Shown piece after piece: positions 10,131 to 18,581 of a stretch of DNA of 64,000 nucleotides (positions are counted from its first letter, which is position 1; the number at the start of each line of letters is the position of its first letter). The notes beneath the pieces are model-generated. The model ran no database searches. It was not told where the DNA came from and saw nothing but the letters and a program-made list of their open reading frames with translations. Made by a program: the position numbers and the translations under genes. Source of the stretch: an uncultured Winogradskyella sp. GTDB lineage: Bacteria > Bacteroidota > Bacteroidia > Flavobacteriales > Flavobacteriaceae. The stretch spans positions 62,001 through 126,000 of the forward strand of contig NZ_CANMJY010000001.1 in assembly GCF_947498345.1 (NCBI RefSeq). Reading direction: 5' to 3'.

Positions 10131-11558
10131 ATGCACACTGTATATAAAGATAAAGTTCCATTTGGTCAAAAAGTAGCTTTTGGTATTGGTATGCTTGCCA
10201 ATCAAATGTTTCCTGCTGCACTTGGAATATTTATGGTAGTCTTAGTGAAAGATTTAGGTTTTGAAGGATGGCAATGGAGCCTTATTTATTTTTTACCTAG
10301 AATTTTTGATGCATTCACTGACCCAATAATGGGCTTCATTTCTGATAATACAAAATCAAAATGGGGCAGAAGAAGGCAATATGTATTTCTTGGGGCTATT
10401 ATAATGGGTATCTCTTTTGTTATAATGTGGCAACTTTATCGCGAGAACACTATTGAATATAATTTCTACTATTTTATGTTCTGGTCCTTTATATTCTATT
10501 TAGGCCTTACTATTTTTAGTGTTCCATATGTAGCCATGGGTTATGAAATGAGTGATGATTTTCATGAGCGAACTAATATAATGGCTGTTGCTCAGTGGAT
10601 CGGACAATGGGCTTGGGTTATTGCACCTTGGTTTTGGGTGATTATGTATGATCCAGAATGGTTTTCAACTGCAGATGTCGCAACAAGATCACTTGCTATT
10701 TGGGTAGGTGTTGGCTGTGCTATCCTAGCGATTGTACCTGCTATATTTATTAAAAGTAAATCTACGGTAAATGAAGATTATATGCCTTTAACTTTGGGTA
10801 ACGCAAGAAAAAGTTTAGTTGAGATTTTTGATGGATTCAAAGAGGCGTTTAAATCTTTGCCATTTAGAAGACTTTGTATTGCCACATTCTTCATTTTTAA
10901 TGCTTTTAATACAGTAGCTGCGTTTTCTTTCTTCATTGTTGTCTATCACTTATTCAGTGGAGATGCTGGGGCTGCTGGTATTTGGCCTACTTTGTTTGGG
11001 AGCATAGGTGCTCTTATTACAACATTCGCAGTGATTCCTATTGTTACATGGATGTCTAAAAAAATGGAGAAAAAAAGAGCGTTTTTAATATCTCAAGGAA
11101 TTTCAATAATTGGTTACATATTACTATGGTTCTTATTTGTACCAGGTAAACCCTACATGTTTATTTTTGCTTTACCATTTTTCTCTTTTGGCATAGGAAG
11201 CTTGTTTACCTTAATGATGTCAATGACAGCAGATGTGATTGATTTAGATGAACTTAATACAGGCAAACGTAGAGAAGGTGTTTTTGGAGCTATTTATTGG
11301 TGGATGGTAAAATTTGGATTTGCAATTGCAGGTGGGTTAAGTGGTTTAATATTGACTTATGTGGGTTTTGACTCAACACCAAACGCTATCCAAACAGTAG
11401 AATCAATAACAGGATTAAGATTGTTTTTTTCAGGAGTACCAATATTTGGAACTTTAGTAGCTATAGCTGTGATGTGGAATTATTCTGTATCTGAGCAACG
11501 CGCAAATGAAATAAAGGAGGAACTCATAAAACGTAGAGAAAGTTTAACAATAACATAA
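10131..11558 (+). CDS. GPH-family (MelB-like) sugar:cation symporter 2
   Basis: A 475-residue inner-membrane protein clearly paralogous to the symporter at 7928. It has the same PRIFDAFTDP, SDNTKSKWGRRRQY (71-84), GSLFTLMMSMTADV and MWNYSVSEQRA blocks. About 12 membrane segments are visible. It lies 6 bases before the first cytosolic GH17, so transport and intracellular cleavage are probably co-expressed. Likely substrate is a laminarin oligosaccharide (inference). Confidence 0.88.
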   Translation: MHTVYKDKVPFGQKVAFGIGMLANQMFPAALGIFMVVLVKDLGFEGWQWSLIYFLPRIFDAFTDPIMGFISDNTKSKWGRRRQYVFLGAIIMGISFVIMWQLYRENTIEYNFYYFMFWSFIFYLGLTIFSVPYVAMGYEMSDDFHERTNIMAVAQWIGQWAWVIAPWFWVIMYDPEWFSTADVATRSLAIWVGVGCAILAIVPAIFIKSKSTVNEDYMPLTLGNARKSLVEIFDGFKEAFKSLPFRRLCIATFFIFNAFNTVAAFSFFIVVYHLFSGDAGAAGIWPTLFGSIGALITTFAVIPIVTWMSKKMEKKRAFLISQGISIIGYILLWFLFVPGKPYMFIFALPFFSFGIGSLFTLMMSMTADVIDLDELNTGKRREGVFGAIYWWMVKFGFAIAGGLSGLILTYVGFDSTPNAIQTVESITGLRLFFSGVPIFGTLVAIAVMWNYSVSEQRANEIKEELIKRRESLTIT

Positions 11559-11564
11559 GATTAA

Positions 11565-12482
11565 ATGTCATATAGAGAAGGACACTATTTTAAAAAAAAT
11601 TCATATAGTCAAATAGCTACGCAAGGTATTGATTTATCGAGATACAGTTTAGAGGAATTAAAAACTTTGTGGAGAAGAACTTTAGAAGAAGGTATGCATG
11701 GGATTTGCTTTAGTATGTACGAAGATGGTCAGAGACCAGGAGATACCATAACAGAGCAACAAGTAGAGCGGCGTGTAAAACTCTTAAAGCCTTACGCAAA
11801 ATGGATTCGTTCGTTTTCATGTATTGAAGGTAATGAGCATGTAGCACGTTTATCAAAAAAACATGGAGTAAAAACTCTGGTTGGTGCATGGTTGGGAGAT
11901 GACAAAGATGATAATGAACAAGAAATTGAAGGTTTAATTCAGTTAGCAAAGCAAGGTTGTGTTGATGTAGCTGCGGTAGGAAATGAGGTATTATACAGAA
12001 ATGATTTAACGTTAGATGAACTAGTAGGTTATATCAACCGTGTTAAAGAAGCACTTTCGGGTATGAATATTCCAGTAGGTTATGTAGACGCCTATTACGA
12101 ATTTTCTCGTCACCCTATACTTGTAGAAAGTACAGATGTTGTATTAGCTAATTTATATCCTTACTGGGAAGGGTGTCCAATAGAGTATGCTCTGGGTCAT
12201 ATGCAAGCCATGTACGGGCAGGTTGTTGACGCAGCGCAAGGCAAACCAATTATTATTACGGAAACAGGATGGCCAAGCCAAGGTGGAGGTCTAAAAGGTG
12301 CGGAGGCAGGTGAAGAAGCTGCCATGAAGTACTTTATAGATGCTATGAATTGGACTAAAGAAAATCATATCCCTATCTTTTATTTTTCATCATTTGATGA
12401 GTCATGGAAAGTAGGACCAGAAGGTGAAGTAGGTGCCTATTGGGGACTATGGGATAAGCATGAAAAACTTAAATATAGTTAA
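11565..12482 (+). CDS. Cytosolic GH17-family enzyme A
   Basis: A 305-residue protein with no signal peptide or lipobox, so predicted cytosolic. GH17 motifs: AAVGNE with Glu141 (acid/base) and IITETGWPS with Glu233 (nucleophile). The EGMHGICFSMYE start and WIRSFSCIEGNE block suit a compact GH17 barrel. It probably acts on short beta-1,3-gluco-oligosaccharides as an exo-hydrolase or transglucosylase after import. It is followed after 19 bases by a close paralogue. Confidence 0.85.
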   Translation: MSYREGHYFKKNSYSQIATQGIDLSRYSLEELKTLWRRTLEEGMHGICFSMYEDGQRPGDTITEQQVERRVKLLKPYAKWIRSFSCIEGNEHVARLSKKHGVKTLVGAWLGDDKDDNEQEIEGLIQLAKQGCVDVAAVGNEVLYRNDLTLDELVGYINRVKEALSGMNIPVGYVDAYYEFSRHPILVESTDVVLANLYPYWEGCPIEYALGHMQAMYGQVVDAAQGKPIIITETGWPSQGGGLKGAEAGEEAAMKYFIDAMNWTKENHIPIFYFSSFDESWKVGPEGEVGAYWGLWDKHEKLKYS

Positions 12483-12501
12483 TATACAAGCCTAAAAGAT
12501 C

Positions 12502-13392
12502 ATGTCCATCAGAGAAGAAAAATTTTTAGCATTAGCGTCTATTGATTACGATGGAATGTCTATTGAAGATTTACAAAAGTTCTTTAGAAAAACTTTAAAG
12601 TCTGGTATGCATGGTCTTTGCTCAAGTCCTTATGAAGAAGGACAAGAACCTGGTGATCAATTAACTGAAGAACAAATAAGAAGACGACTAGAAATCATAC
12701 AACCTTACACGGATTGGATTCGCTCTTTTTCTTGCACAGACGGTAATGAGCTTATCCCTAAAATAGCTAAGGAAATGGGTATGAAAACCTTAGTAGGTGC
12801 TTGGTTAGGTGATGATGCTGAGATAAATGAAAAAGAGTTAAATGCTCTTATTAATTTAGTTAATGATGGTTTAGTGGACCTTGCTGCTGTTGGTAACGAA
12901 GTGATGTATAGAGGAGATTTAACCGAAGAAGAACTTTTACAAAAAATTTACTTTGTTAAAGATGCTATTAAGGCTACCAAAATTCCTGTAGGTTATATAG
13001 ATGCTTATTACGAGTTTCAGGAAAGACCTGCAATAACCGAAGCATGCGATATAATATTAGCAAATTGTTATCCTTTCTGGGAAGGGTGTGATTTAGATTA
13101 TTCCTTACTTTATATGAAAGATATGTACCATAAGGCTAAGCGTGCTGGGAATGGTAAAAGAGTAGTCATTACTGAAACAGGCTGGCCAAGTCAGGGCACA
13201 AATTTGCAAGGAGCGTTTCCCTCACAAGAGAATGCTATAAAATATTTTATAAACACACAAAAATGGTCAAAAGAAGAAGATGTAGAGATTTTCTACTTTT
13301 CATCGTTTGACGAGTCTTGGAAAGTCGGCGCAGAAGGTGATGTAGGCGCTTATTGGGGACTTTGGGACAAAAATGAAAAATTGAAGTATTAA
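12502..13392 (+). CDS. Cytosolic GH17-family enzyme B (tandem paralogue)
   Basis: A 296-residue protein, co-linear over its whole length with the preceding GH17. Shared blocks include KTLVGAWLGDD, AAVGNEVMYR, YIDAYYEF and ITETGWPSQG. Catalytic Glu133 and Glu225 are kept. It too lacks a signal peptide. The pair looks like a tandem duplication that has diverged mainly in surface residues and at the N-terminus. This hints at split chain-length or linkage preference beside the GH149 phosphorylase. Confidence 0.85.
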   Translation: MSIREEKFLALASIDYDGMSIEDLQKFFRKTLKSGMHGLCSSPYEEGQEPGDQLTEEQIRRRLEIIQPYTDWIRSFSCTDGNELIPKIAKEMGMKTLVGAWLGDDAEINEKELNALINLVNDGLVDLAAVGNEVMYRGDLTEEELLQKIYFVKDAIKATKIPVGYIDAYYEFQERPAITEACDIILANCYPFWEGCDLDYSLLYMKDMYHKAKRAGNGKRVVITETGWPSQGTNLQGAFPSQENAIKYFINTQKWSKEEDVEIFYFSSFDESWKVGAEGDVGAYWGLWDKNEKLKY

Positions 13393-13475
13393 ACCTATGC
13401 TCTTAACATAGATTTAGAATTCAAAATCTACTTATTTCCATATCTTTACTAAACCGAATTAATATATTAATCTAC

Positions 13476-16400
13476 ATGAAGTATTCAAAGATTCAATTGG
13501 TAATTGTAATTAGTATTTATAGCCTTTTTTTTAGCTGTACTAATCAACCTCAAAGGGACCTTTATCCAAAAGAACTTATAGGAGGTTTTAATTTATTACC
13601 AGCAGAGCAGACAGGAATAGACTTTCAAAACACAATTAATGAGTCTACCTATTTTAATCATTATTATTATAGTCAAATGTACGTAGGGTCAGGTGTTGCT
13701 ATTGGAGATATTAATAATGATGGCTTGGCAGATGTGTTTTTTGGTGGTAATCAGGTTTCTGATAGATTATATCTTAATAAAGGTAATCTTAAATTCGAAA
13801 ATATTACCAAAAAATCTAAAGTTGCCACAAATTCAGGTTGGACTTGGGGAGTGACCATGGCAGATGTAAATGCCGATGGCTATCTTGATATATATGTGAG
13901 CAGAAATGGAATTTCAGCAAACCCTTCAGACCGTAGAAATCAATTGTATATTAATAACCAAGATTTAACATTTACAGAATCTGCTCAAAAGTATGGTTTA
14001 GGGGATGTAGGTTTTTCTACTCAAGCTGTATTTTTTGATATGGATAATGATGGGGACTTAGATATGTATCAGGTTAACCAACTCGCAGATAAAAAATTAT
14101 TACTAATTAACAAAATACCTCGAGATCAGTTTAAATTTTTTAGAGATCGTTTATATAGAAATGACAATGGTAAATATACTGACGTGTCAGACAAGGTTGG
14201 CATTTCTAGTGATGTTTCTTATGGGTTAAGTGTAAATGCTACCGATTTTAATAATGATGGCTGGCTAGACCTTTATGTTGCAAATGATTATGCTGAGCCA
14301 GATTTTATGTATTACAATAATGGAGATGGAACCTTTAAAAATGTTATTAATCATAAGCTGAAGCATATTACGCAATACAGTATGGGGACAGATACAGGTG
14401 ACATTAATAATGATGGACTGCTAGATTTGTTAACTACTGATATGACACCTGAAGATCACTATCGGTCTAAAACCAACATGGCATCTATGAGTACTGAAGC
14501 ATTTAATAAAATGGTTAAAGCAGGTGCACATTACCAGTATATGACTAATACACTTCAAATAAACTCAGGGATGGGTTCTTATTCTGATATTGCTAATATG
14601 GCTGGTATTGCATACACGGATTGGAGTTGGTCGAGCCTTATGGTTGATTTAGATAATGATGGGTGGAAAGATATCATTATAGCTAATGGGATAAAAAAAG
14701 ATGTTGATAACAATGACTCTAGAGCTAAAGCGCAAAATCTTCCGGCTGGTACTACGGCAGAGGGTTTATTTCAATTAAGTAAGCAAACACCATCACAACC
14801 TGTGTCTAATTATGCCTTTAAAAACAAAGGGAACTTAAAGTTTGAAAAAGTTGCTAAAGAATGGGGTTTTGATACTCCTAGCTTTTCAAATGGTATGGCA
14901 TATGGTGATTTAGATAATGACGGTGACTTAGATGTGATTACAAACAATATAGATGCACCAGCATTTGTATATGAAAATAAAACAACAGGAAATTTTTTAA
15001 AGATAAATGTTGAAGGAGCCGATAAAAACAAATTTGGTATTGGTGCCAAAGCTATAATTTATTATGAAGATAAGATACAGGTCGTAGAAAACTCTGTAAC
15101 CAGAGGTTTTATTTCTTCAGTTGAACATGGGATGTTTTTTGGTTTAGGAAAAACTACTCAAGTAGAAAAAGTTGAAGTGATTTGGCCTAATGGAAAAGTA
15201 AATACATATACAAATGTTGAAGCTAATCAAACGTTAACCGCTAAATTATCTGAAGCTAAGCCAAATACAAAAGAACAAAAAGAACCTGAAACATTAATTA
15301 CCGAGATTAACCCACAAGATTTAGGTATTGATTTCACACATCAAGAAAACGAGTTTGACGAATATGCAGAAGAAGTACTTCTACCTCATAATGTCTCGCA
15401 AAATGGTCCATTTTCAGCATCTGGAGACGTTAATAAAGATGGTTTAGAAGATCTTTTTATTGGTGGTGCTGTTGGCCAAAGTGGAGTGTTATACCTCCAA
15501 AAGGAAAATGGCAAATTTGCGAAGAGTAATTCCCAACCATGGAATAGCGAAAAAAATTCAGAAGATTTAGGGTGCTTATTTATAGATATTGATAATGATA
15601 ACGATTTAGATTTGTATATAGCCAGTGGTGGAAGTGAATATATGAGAGGTGATGTTTTATTAAGAGATAGATTGTATATCAATGATGGCTCAGGGAATTT
15701 TTTAAGAAATAATTCTTTATTACCAGACATTAGAGAGAGTTCTCAGGTGGTTAAGGCTTCAGATATTGATACAGATGGCGATTTAGATATTTTTGTAGGT
15801 ACACGTTTAGTTGCCAAAGCCTATACATTTCCATCGACGAGTTATTTACTAATAAATAATAATGGAAAATTCATCAAGGCTTCACAGGACATTGTGCCTG
15901 ATTTAACAAATATTGGTATGGTCACCGATGCGGTGTTTACAGATATTGATGAGGATAATGATGATGATCTAATGATTGTAGGTGAATGGATGGAAGTAAA
16001 AGTTTTGACTAACGAAAATGGTGTTTTTGAAGACGCATCCAAAACTTTTGGACTTAATGACACTAGAGGGATGTGGTGGTCAATAACAGCAAGTGATTTA
16101 GATAACGATGGTGATGATGATTATGTTCTGGGTAACCTAGGAAAGAATAATAAATTCAAAGCATCAGAAGAGCATCCATTTAAGGTGTATGCTAACGATT
16201 TTGACAATAATGGAACTAATGATATTGTATTAGCTAAGTTTTATAAGGATGATTATGTGCCCGTTCGCGGTAGAGAATGTACAAGTCAACAAATGCCTTA
16301 TGTAGCAGAAAAATTCAAGGATTATCACAGTTTTGCATCTTCAAAATTAATTGATATCCTGCCAGGGGAGAAGGTAGACGATGCTGTTGTTTATGAAATT

Positions 16401-16772
16401 AAAAGTTTTGAAAGTATTTTATTAATTAATGATAACGGTAAATTGGTTAAAAAAGCCTTACCAAATGATGTGCAAATTTCACCGATTAAGTCTTCTATTA
16501 TAATAGATATTAATAAAGATGGCTATAAGGATATCATTGTTGCTGGAAATCACTATGGAGTAGAAGTTGAAACCACACGATACGATGCTGGTTATGGGGC
16601 TGTACTTTTAGGTGATAAGGACAATAATTTCAGATTTCTTTCGCCTTATAAAAGTGGTTTCTATGTGCCACACGATAGTCGGAATATCAATCTGATAAAT
16701 GAAGCAGAAAAAGCACTACTTTTTATTGCCAATAACAATAGTGAGCCAACAATTTTTAGGTTTAGAGATTAA
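13476..16772 (+). CDS. CRTAC1/UnbV-like FG-GAP repeat lipoprotein
   Basis: A 1098-residue lipoprotein (FFSC lipobox, Cys21). Many VCBS/FG-GAP calcium-loop repeats of the type DxNNDGxxD are spread through it (e.g. GDINNDGLADVFFG, ATDFNNDGWLDLYVA, DLDNDGDLDV). An ASPIC/UnbV domain lies near residues 510-590 (GIGAKAIIYY...VEVIWPNGKVNTY), then a second set of repeats. The fold is expected to be one or two beta-propellers on the cell surface. Such proteins recur in Bacteroidota polysaccharide loci, but their role is not established; adhesion or glycan binding is a guess. An 83-base gap separates it from the GH17 pair. Confidence 0.82.
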   Translation: MKYSKIQLVIVISIYSLFFSCTNQPQRDLYPKELIGGFNLLPAEQTGIDFQNTINESTYFNHYYYSQMYVGSGVAIGDINNDGLADVFFGGNQVSDRLYLNKGNLKFENITKKSKVATNSGWTWGVTMADVNADGYLDIYVSRNGISANPSDRRNQLYINNQDLTFTESAQKYGLGDVGFSTQAVFFDMDNDGDLDMYQVNQLADKKLLLINKIPRDQFKFFRDRLYRNDNGKYTDVSDKVGISSDVSYGLSVNATDFNNDGWLDLYVANDYAEPDFMYYNNGDGTFKNVINHKLKHITQYSMGTDTGDINNDGLLDLLTTDMTPEDHYRSKTNMASMSTEAFNKMVKAGAHYQYMTNTLQINSGMGSYSDIANMAGIAYTDWSWSSLMVDLDNDGWKDIIIANGIKKDVDNNDSRAKAQNLPAGTTAEGLFQLSKQTPSQPVSNYAFKNKGNLKFEKVAKEWGFDTPSFSNGMAYGDLDNDGDLDVITNNIDAPAFVYENKTTGNFLKINVEGADKNKFGIGAKAIIYYEDKIQVVENSVTRGFISSVEHGMFFGLGKTTQVEKVEVIWPNGKVNTYTNVEANQTLTAKLSEAKPNTKEQKEPETLITEINPQDLGIDFTHQENEFDEYAEEVLLPHNVSQNGPFSASGDVNKDGLEDLFIGGAVGQSGVLYLQKENGKFAKSNSQPWNSEKNSEDLGCLFIDIDNDNDLDLYIASGGSEYMRGDVLLRDRLYINDGSGNFLRNNSLLPDIRESSQVVKASDIDTDGDLDIFVGTRLVAKAYTFPSTSYLLINNNGKFIKASQDIVPDLTNIGMVTDAVFTDIDEDNDDDLMIVGEWMEVKVLTNENGVFEDASKTFGLNDTRGMWWSITASDLDNDGDDDYVLGNLGKNNKFKASEEHPFKVYANDFDNNGTNDIVLAKFYKDDYVPVRGRECTSQQMPYVAEKFKDYHSFASSKLIDILPGEKVDDAVVYEIKSFESILLINDNGKLVKKALPNDVQISPIKSSIIIDINKDGYKDIIVAGNHYGVEVETTRYDAGYGAVLLGDKDNNFRFLSPYKSGFYVPHDSRNINLINEAEKALLFIANNNSEPTIFRFRD

Positions 16773-16969
16773 AATAAAGCTTGTATAGTTGGTTTATTAC
16801 TCCCAAACTTATTTTATTTTATTGATTATCAGAAATTTAAATTAAATTTTTGATTACAAAACAATCCATATTTTTTGATACTGTATAGTTTTTGTATAGG
16901 TCTGTTATAGTTTTAAATTAAAGAAAAATCAGTTTCTTGTACTATTCATTAACAAATAACTAAAAAAAT
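16773..16969. promoter_or_regulatory. Intergenic region with phased TGTATAG repeats
   Basis: This 197-base gap precedes the type IX secreted protein gene. It has TGTATAG at 16882-16888 and 16893-16899 and TGTTATAG at 16903-16910, so starts are 10-11 bases apart, on one helix face. A further TGTATAG is at 16782-16788. The arrangement suggests binding sites for a regulator next to a promoter. The regulator is unknown. Confidence 0.45.
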
Positions 16970-18475
16970 ATGAAAAAAATTACATTTTTATTTTGTCTGA
17001 TGCTCATTTCTTTTGGATATGCGCAAACTGACTTAGAAACATTTGAAGGTGCTCCGCCTACATTAGCTATTGCCAATGCTACTGCAGGTACAGCAGCAAA
17101 TATAGTTGCTAACCCAGATGCATCTATGGGTTCTGGAAACGAATCTGCTACCGTTTTAGAATTCATCACAGGTGATGCTGGTGATCCTTGGCAACAGGCT
17201 GAATTAACTTTACAAGGCGATTATATCGATTTAACACCAGGTACAGATTCTACAATCGAAATTGATGTGTATTCATTAGAAGCCTTTGACGTTTTAGTTA
17301 GACTCACTGATGGTGTTGTGTCTAGTTCAGATGGTACACCTGTGGCTGATACCGCAGCTGATGCAATCCATACTGGAAACGGATGGGAGACTTTAGAATT
17401 TGATTTTAATGATCCACAAGATACACAAGGATCTGGTCAGGGTATCTACGGTCGTGTTTTCATATTTAATCTGTGGGATGCTAATGATGCAGGATCTGGT
17501 GCAGGCGCATGGTCTTGTAATCCTTTTGGTGCACCATCTGAAGCTTGCCCAGCTACGACAAGATATTATGATAATATAAATGGAACCGCCTCACCTAGAC
17601 CAGAGACCTGTAGTGATGGTCTTTTAAATAATGGTGAAACTGAAATAGATTGTGGTGGACCTAATTGTGCTCCTTGCCCATCACCACCAACAACTGGGGC
17701 TCCAACACCACCAAATAGGGCACCAGGTGATGTAATATCATTCTTTAGTGATGCCTATAATGATATCACAGTGGATACATTTGATACACCATGGTGTGGT
17801 AATACCACAACAGAGGTTATGGTAGATGGTAATCCAACAAAATTGACAGCAGGAGCTCAATGCGAAGGTGTAGACTGGCAAAGTAGTAGAGTTGTTGATG
17901 CATCTAGTATGACCCATTTTCACATGGATTTTTATACTGATGAAGCAGATTTAGTTGGTAAGGTGTTTAACCTTAAATTCTCTCAATGGTCTGATGACAA
18001 TCCTGCAAATGACCCTGACAATGGAGAAAGATCCGCACTTGAATTAGCAATTAATACAGGTACTACACCTGCTATAGTCACTGGTTCTTGGGTGTCAATT
18101 GATGTTGAAATTGATGCTACATTTACTAACAATTTAAGGAGAGATGATATTGTACAGTTTGTAATTACGACCAATCTACCTAATGTTTGGTATGATAATT
18201 TATATCTTCATAATAACATAACGTTAAGCACACAAGATTTTGAAACAACAAAATTCAGAACTTTTCCTAATCCTACAAATGGAGACTGGAATATTTCTGG
18301 GAATGCTGTAGTTAATAGTGTTAAAGTTTATGATATCTTAGGTAAAGAAGTTTTAGCATTAAAACCTAATTCTAATGATTTTTCAATTAATGCATCATCT
18401 TTAAAAACAGGTGTGTATTTTGCAAAAATTGAAGGTGCTAATAGTTCAAAAACTATTAAGCTAGTTAGAGAATAA
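16970..18475 (+). CDS. Type IX secreted protein with two carbohydrate-binding-like modules
   Basis: A 501-residue protein with a Sec signal peptide ending FGYAQ. Two beta-rich modules, about 22-210 and 250-425, flank a short cysteine linker (CSDGLLNNGETEIDCGG). A type A T9SS sorting domain covers about 428-501 (FRTFPNPTNGDWNI ... LKTGVYFAKIE). No catalytic motif is visible. It is probably exported across the outer membrane and binds laminarin or a related glycan. That binding role is inferred from the locus and from the resemblance of its second module to the PKD lipoprotein's C-terminal part. Confidence 0.75.
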   Translation: MKKITFLFCLMLISFGYAQTDLETFEGAPPTLAIANATAGTAANIVANPDASMGSGNESATVLEFITGDAGDPWQQAELTLQGDYIDLTPGTDSTIEIDVYSLEAFDVLVRLTDGVVSSSDGTPVADTAADAIHTGNGWETLEFDFNDPQDTQGSGQGIYGRVFIFNLWDANDAGSGAGAWSCNPFGAPSEACPATTRYYDNINGTASPRPETCSDGLLNNGETEIDCGGPNCAPCPSPPTTGAPTPPNRAPGDVISFFSDAYNDITVDTFDTPWCGNTTTEVMVDGNPTKLTAGAQCEGVDWQSSRVVDASSMTHFHMDFYTDEADLVGKVFNLKFSQWSDDNPANDPDNGERSALELAINTGTTPAIVTGSWVSIDVEIDATFTNNLRRDDIVQFVITTNLPNVWYDNLYLHNNITLSTQDFETTKFRTFPNPTNGDWNISGNAVVNSVKVYDILGKEVLALKPNSNDFSINASSLKTGVYFAKIEGANSSKTIKLVRE

Positions 18476-18500
18476 GATTGATAGCAATAAATTTTAATAA

Positions 18501-18534
18501 AAAGCGTGTTTACATCATTAAACACGCTTTTTTT
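18501..18534 (+). terminator. Rho-independent terminator after the secreted binding protein
   Basis: A perfect 12-bp stem, AAAGCGTGTTTA (18501-18512) with TAAACACGCTTT (18519-18530), has a 6-base loop and runs into a T-tract. It separates the secreted-protein gene from the YyaL-like gene. Confidence 0.93.
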
Positions 18535-18581
18535 ATGAGATAGATATTTGAAATATTTATAATTTTATCTAAAAATATAAA

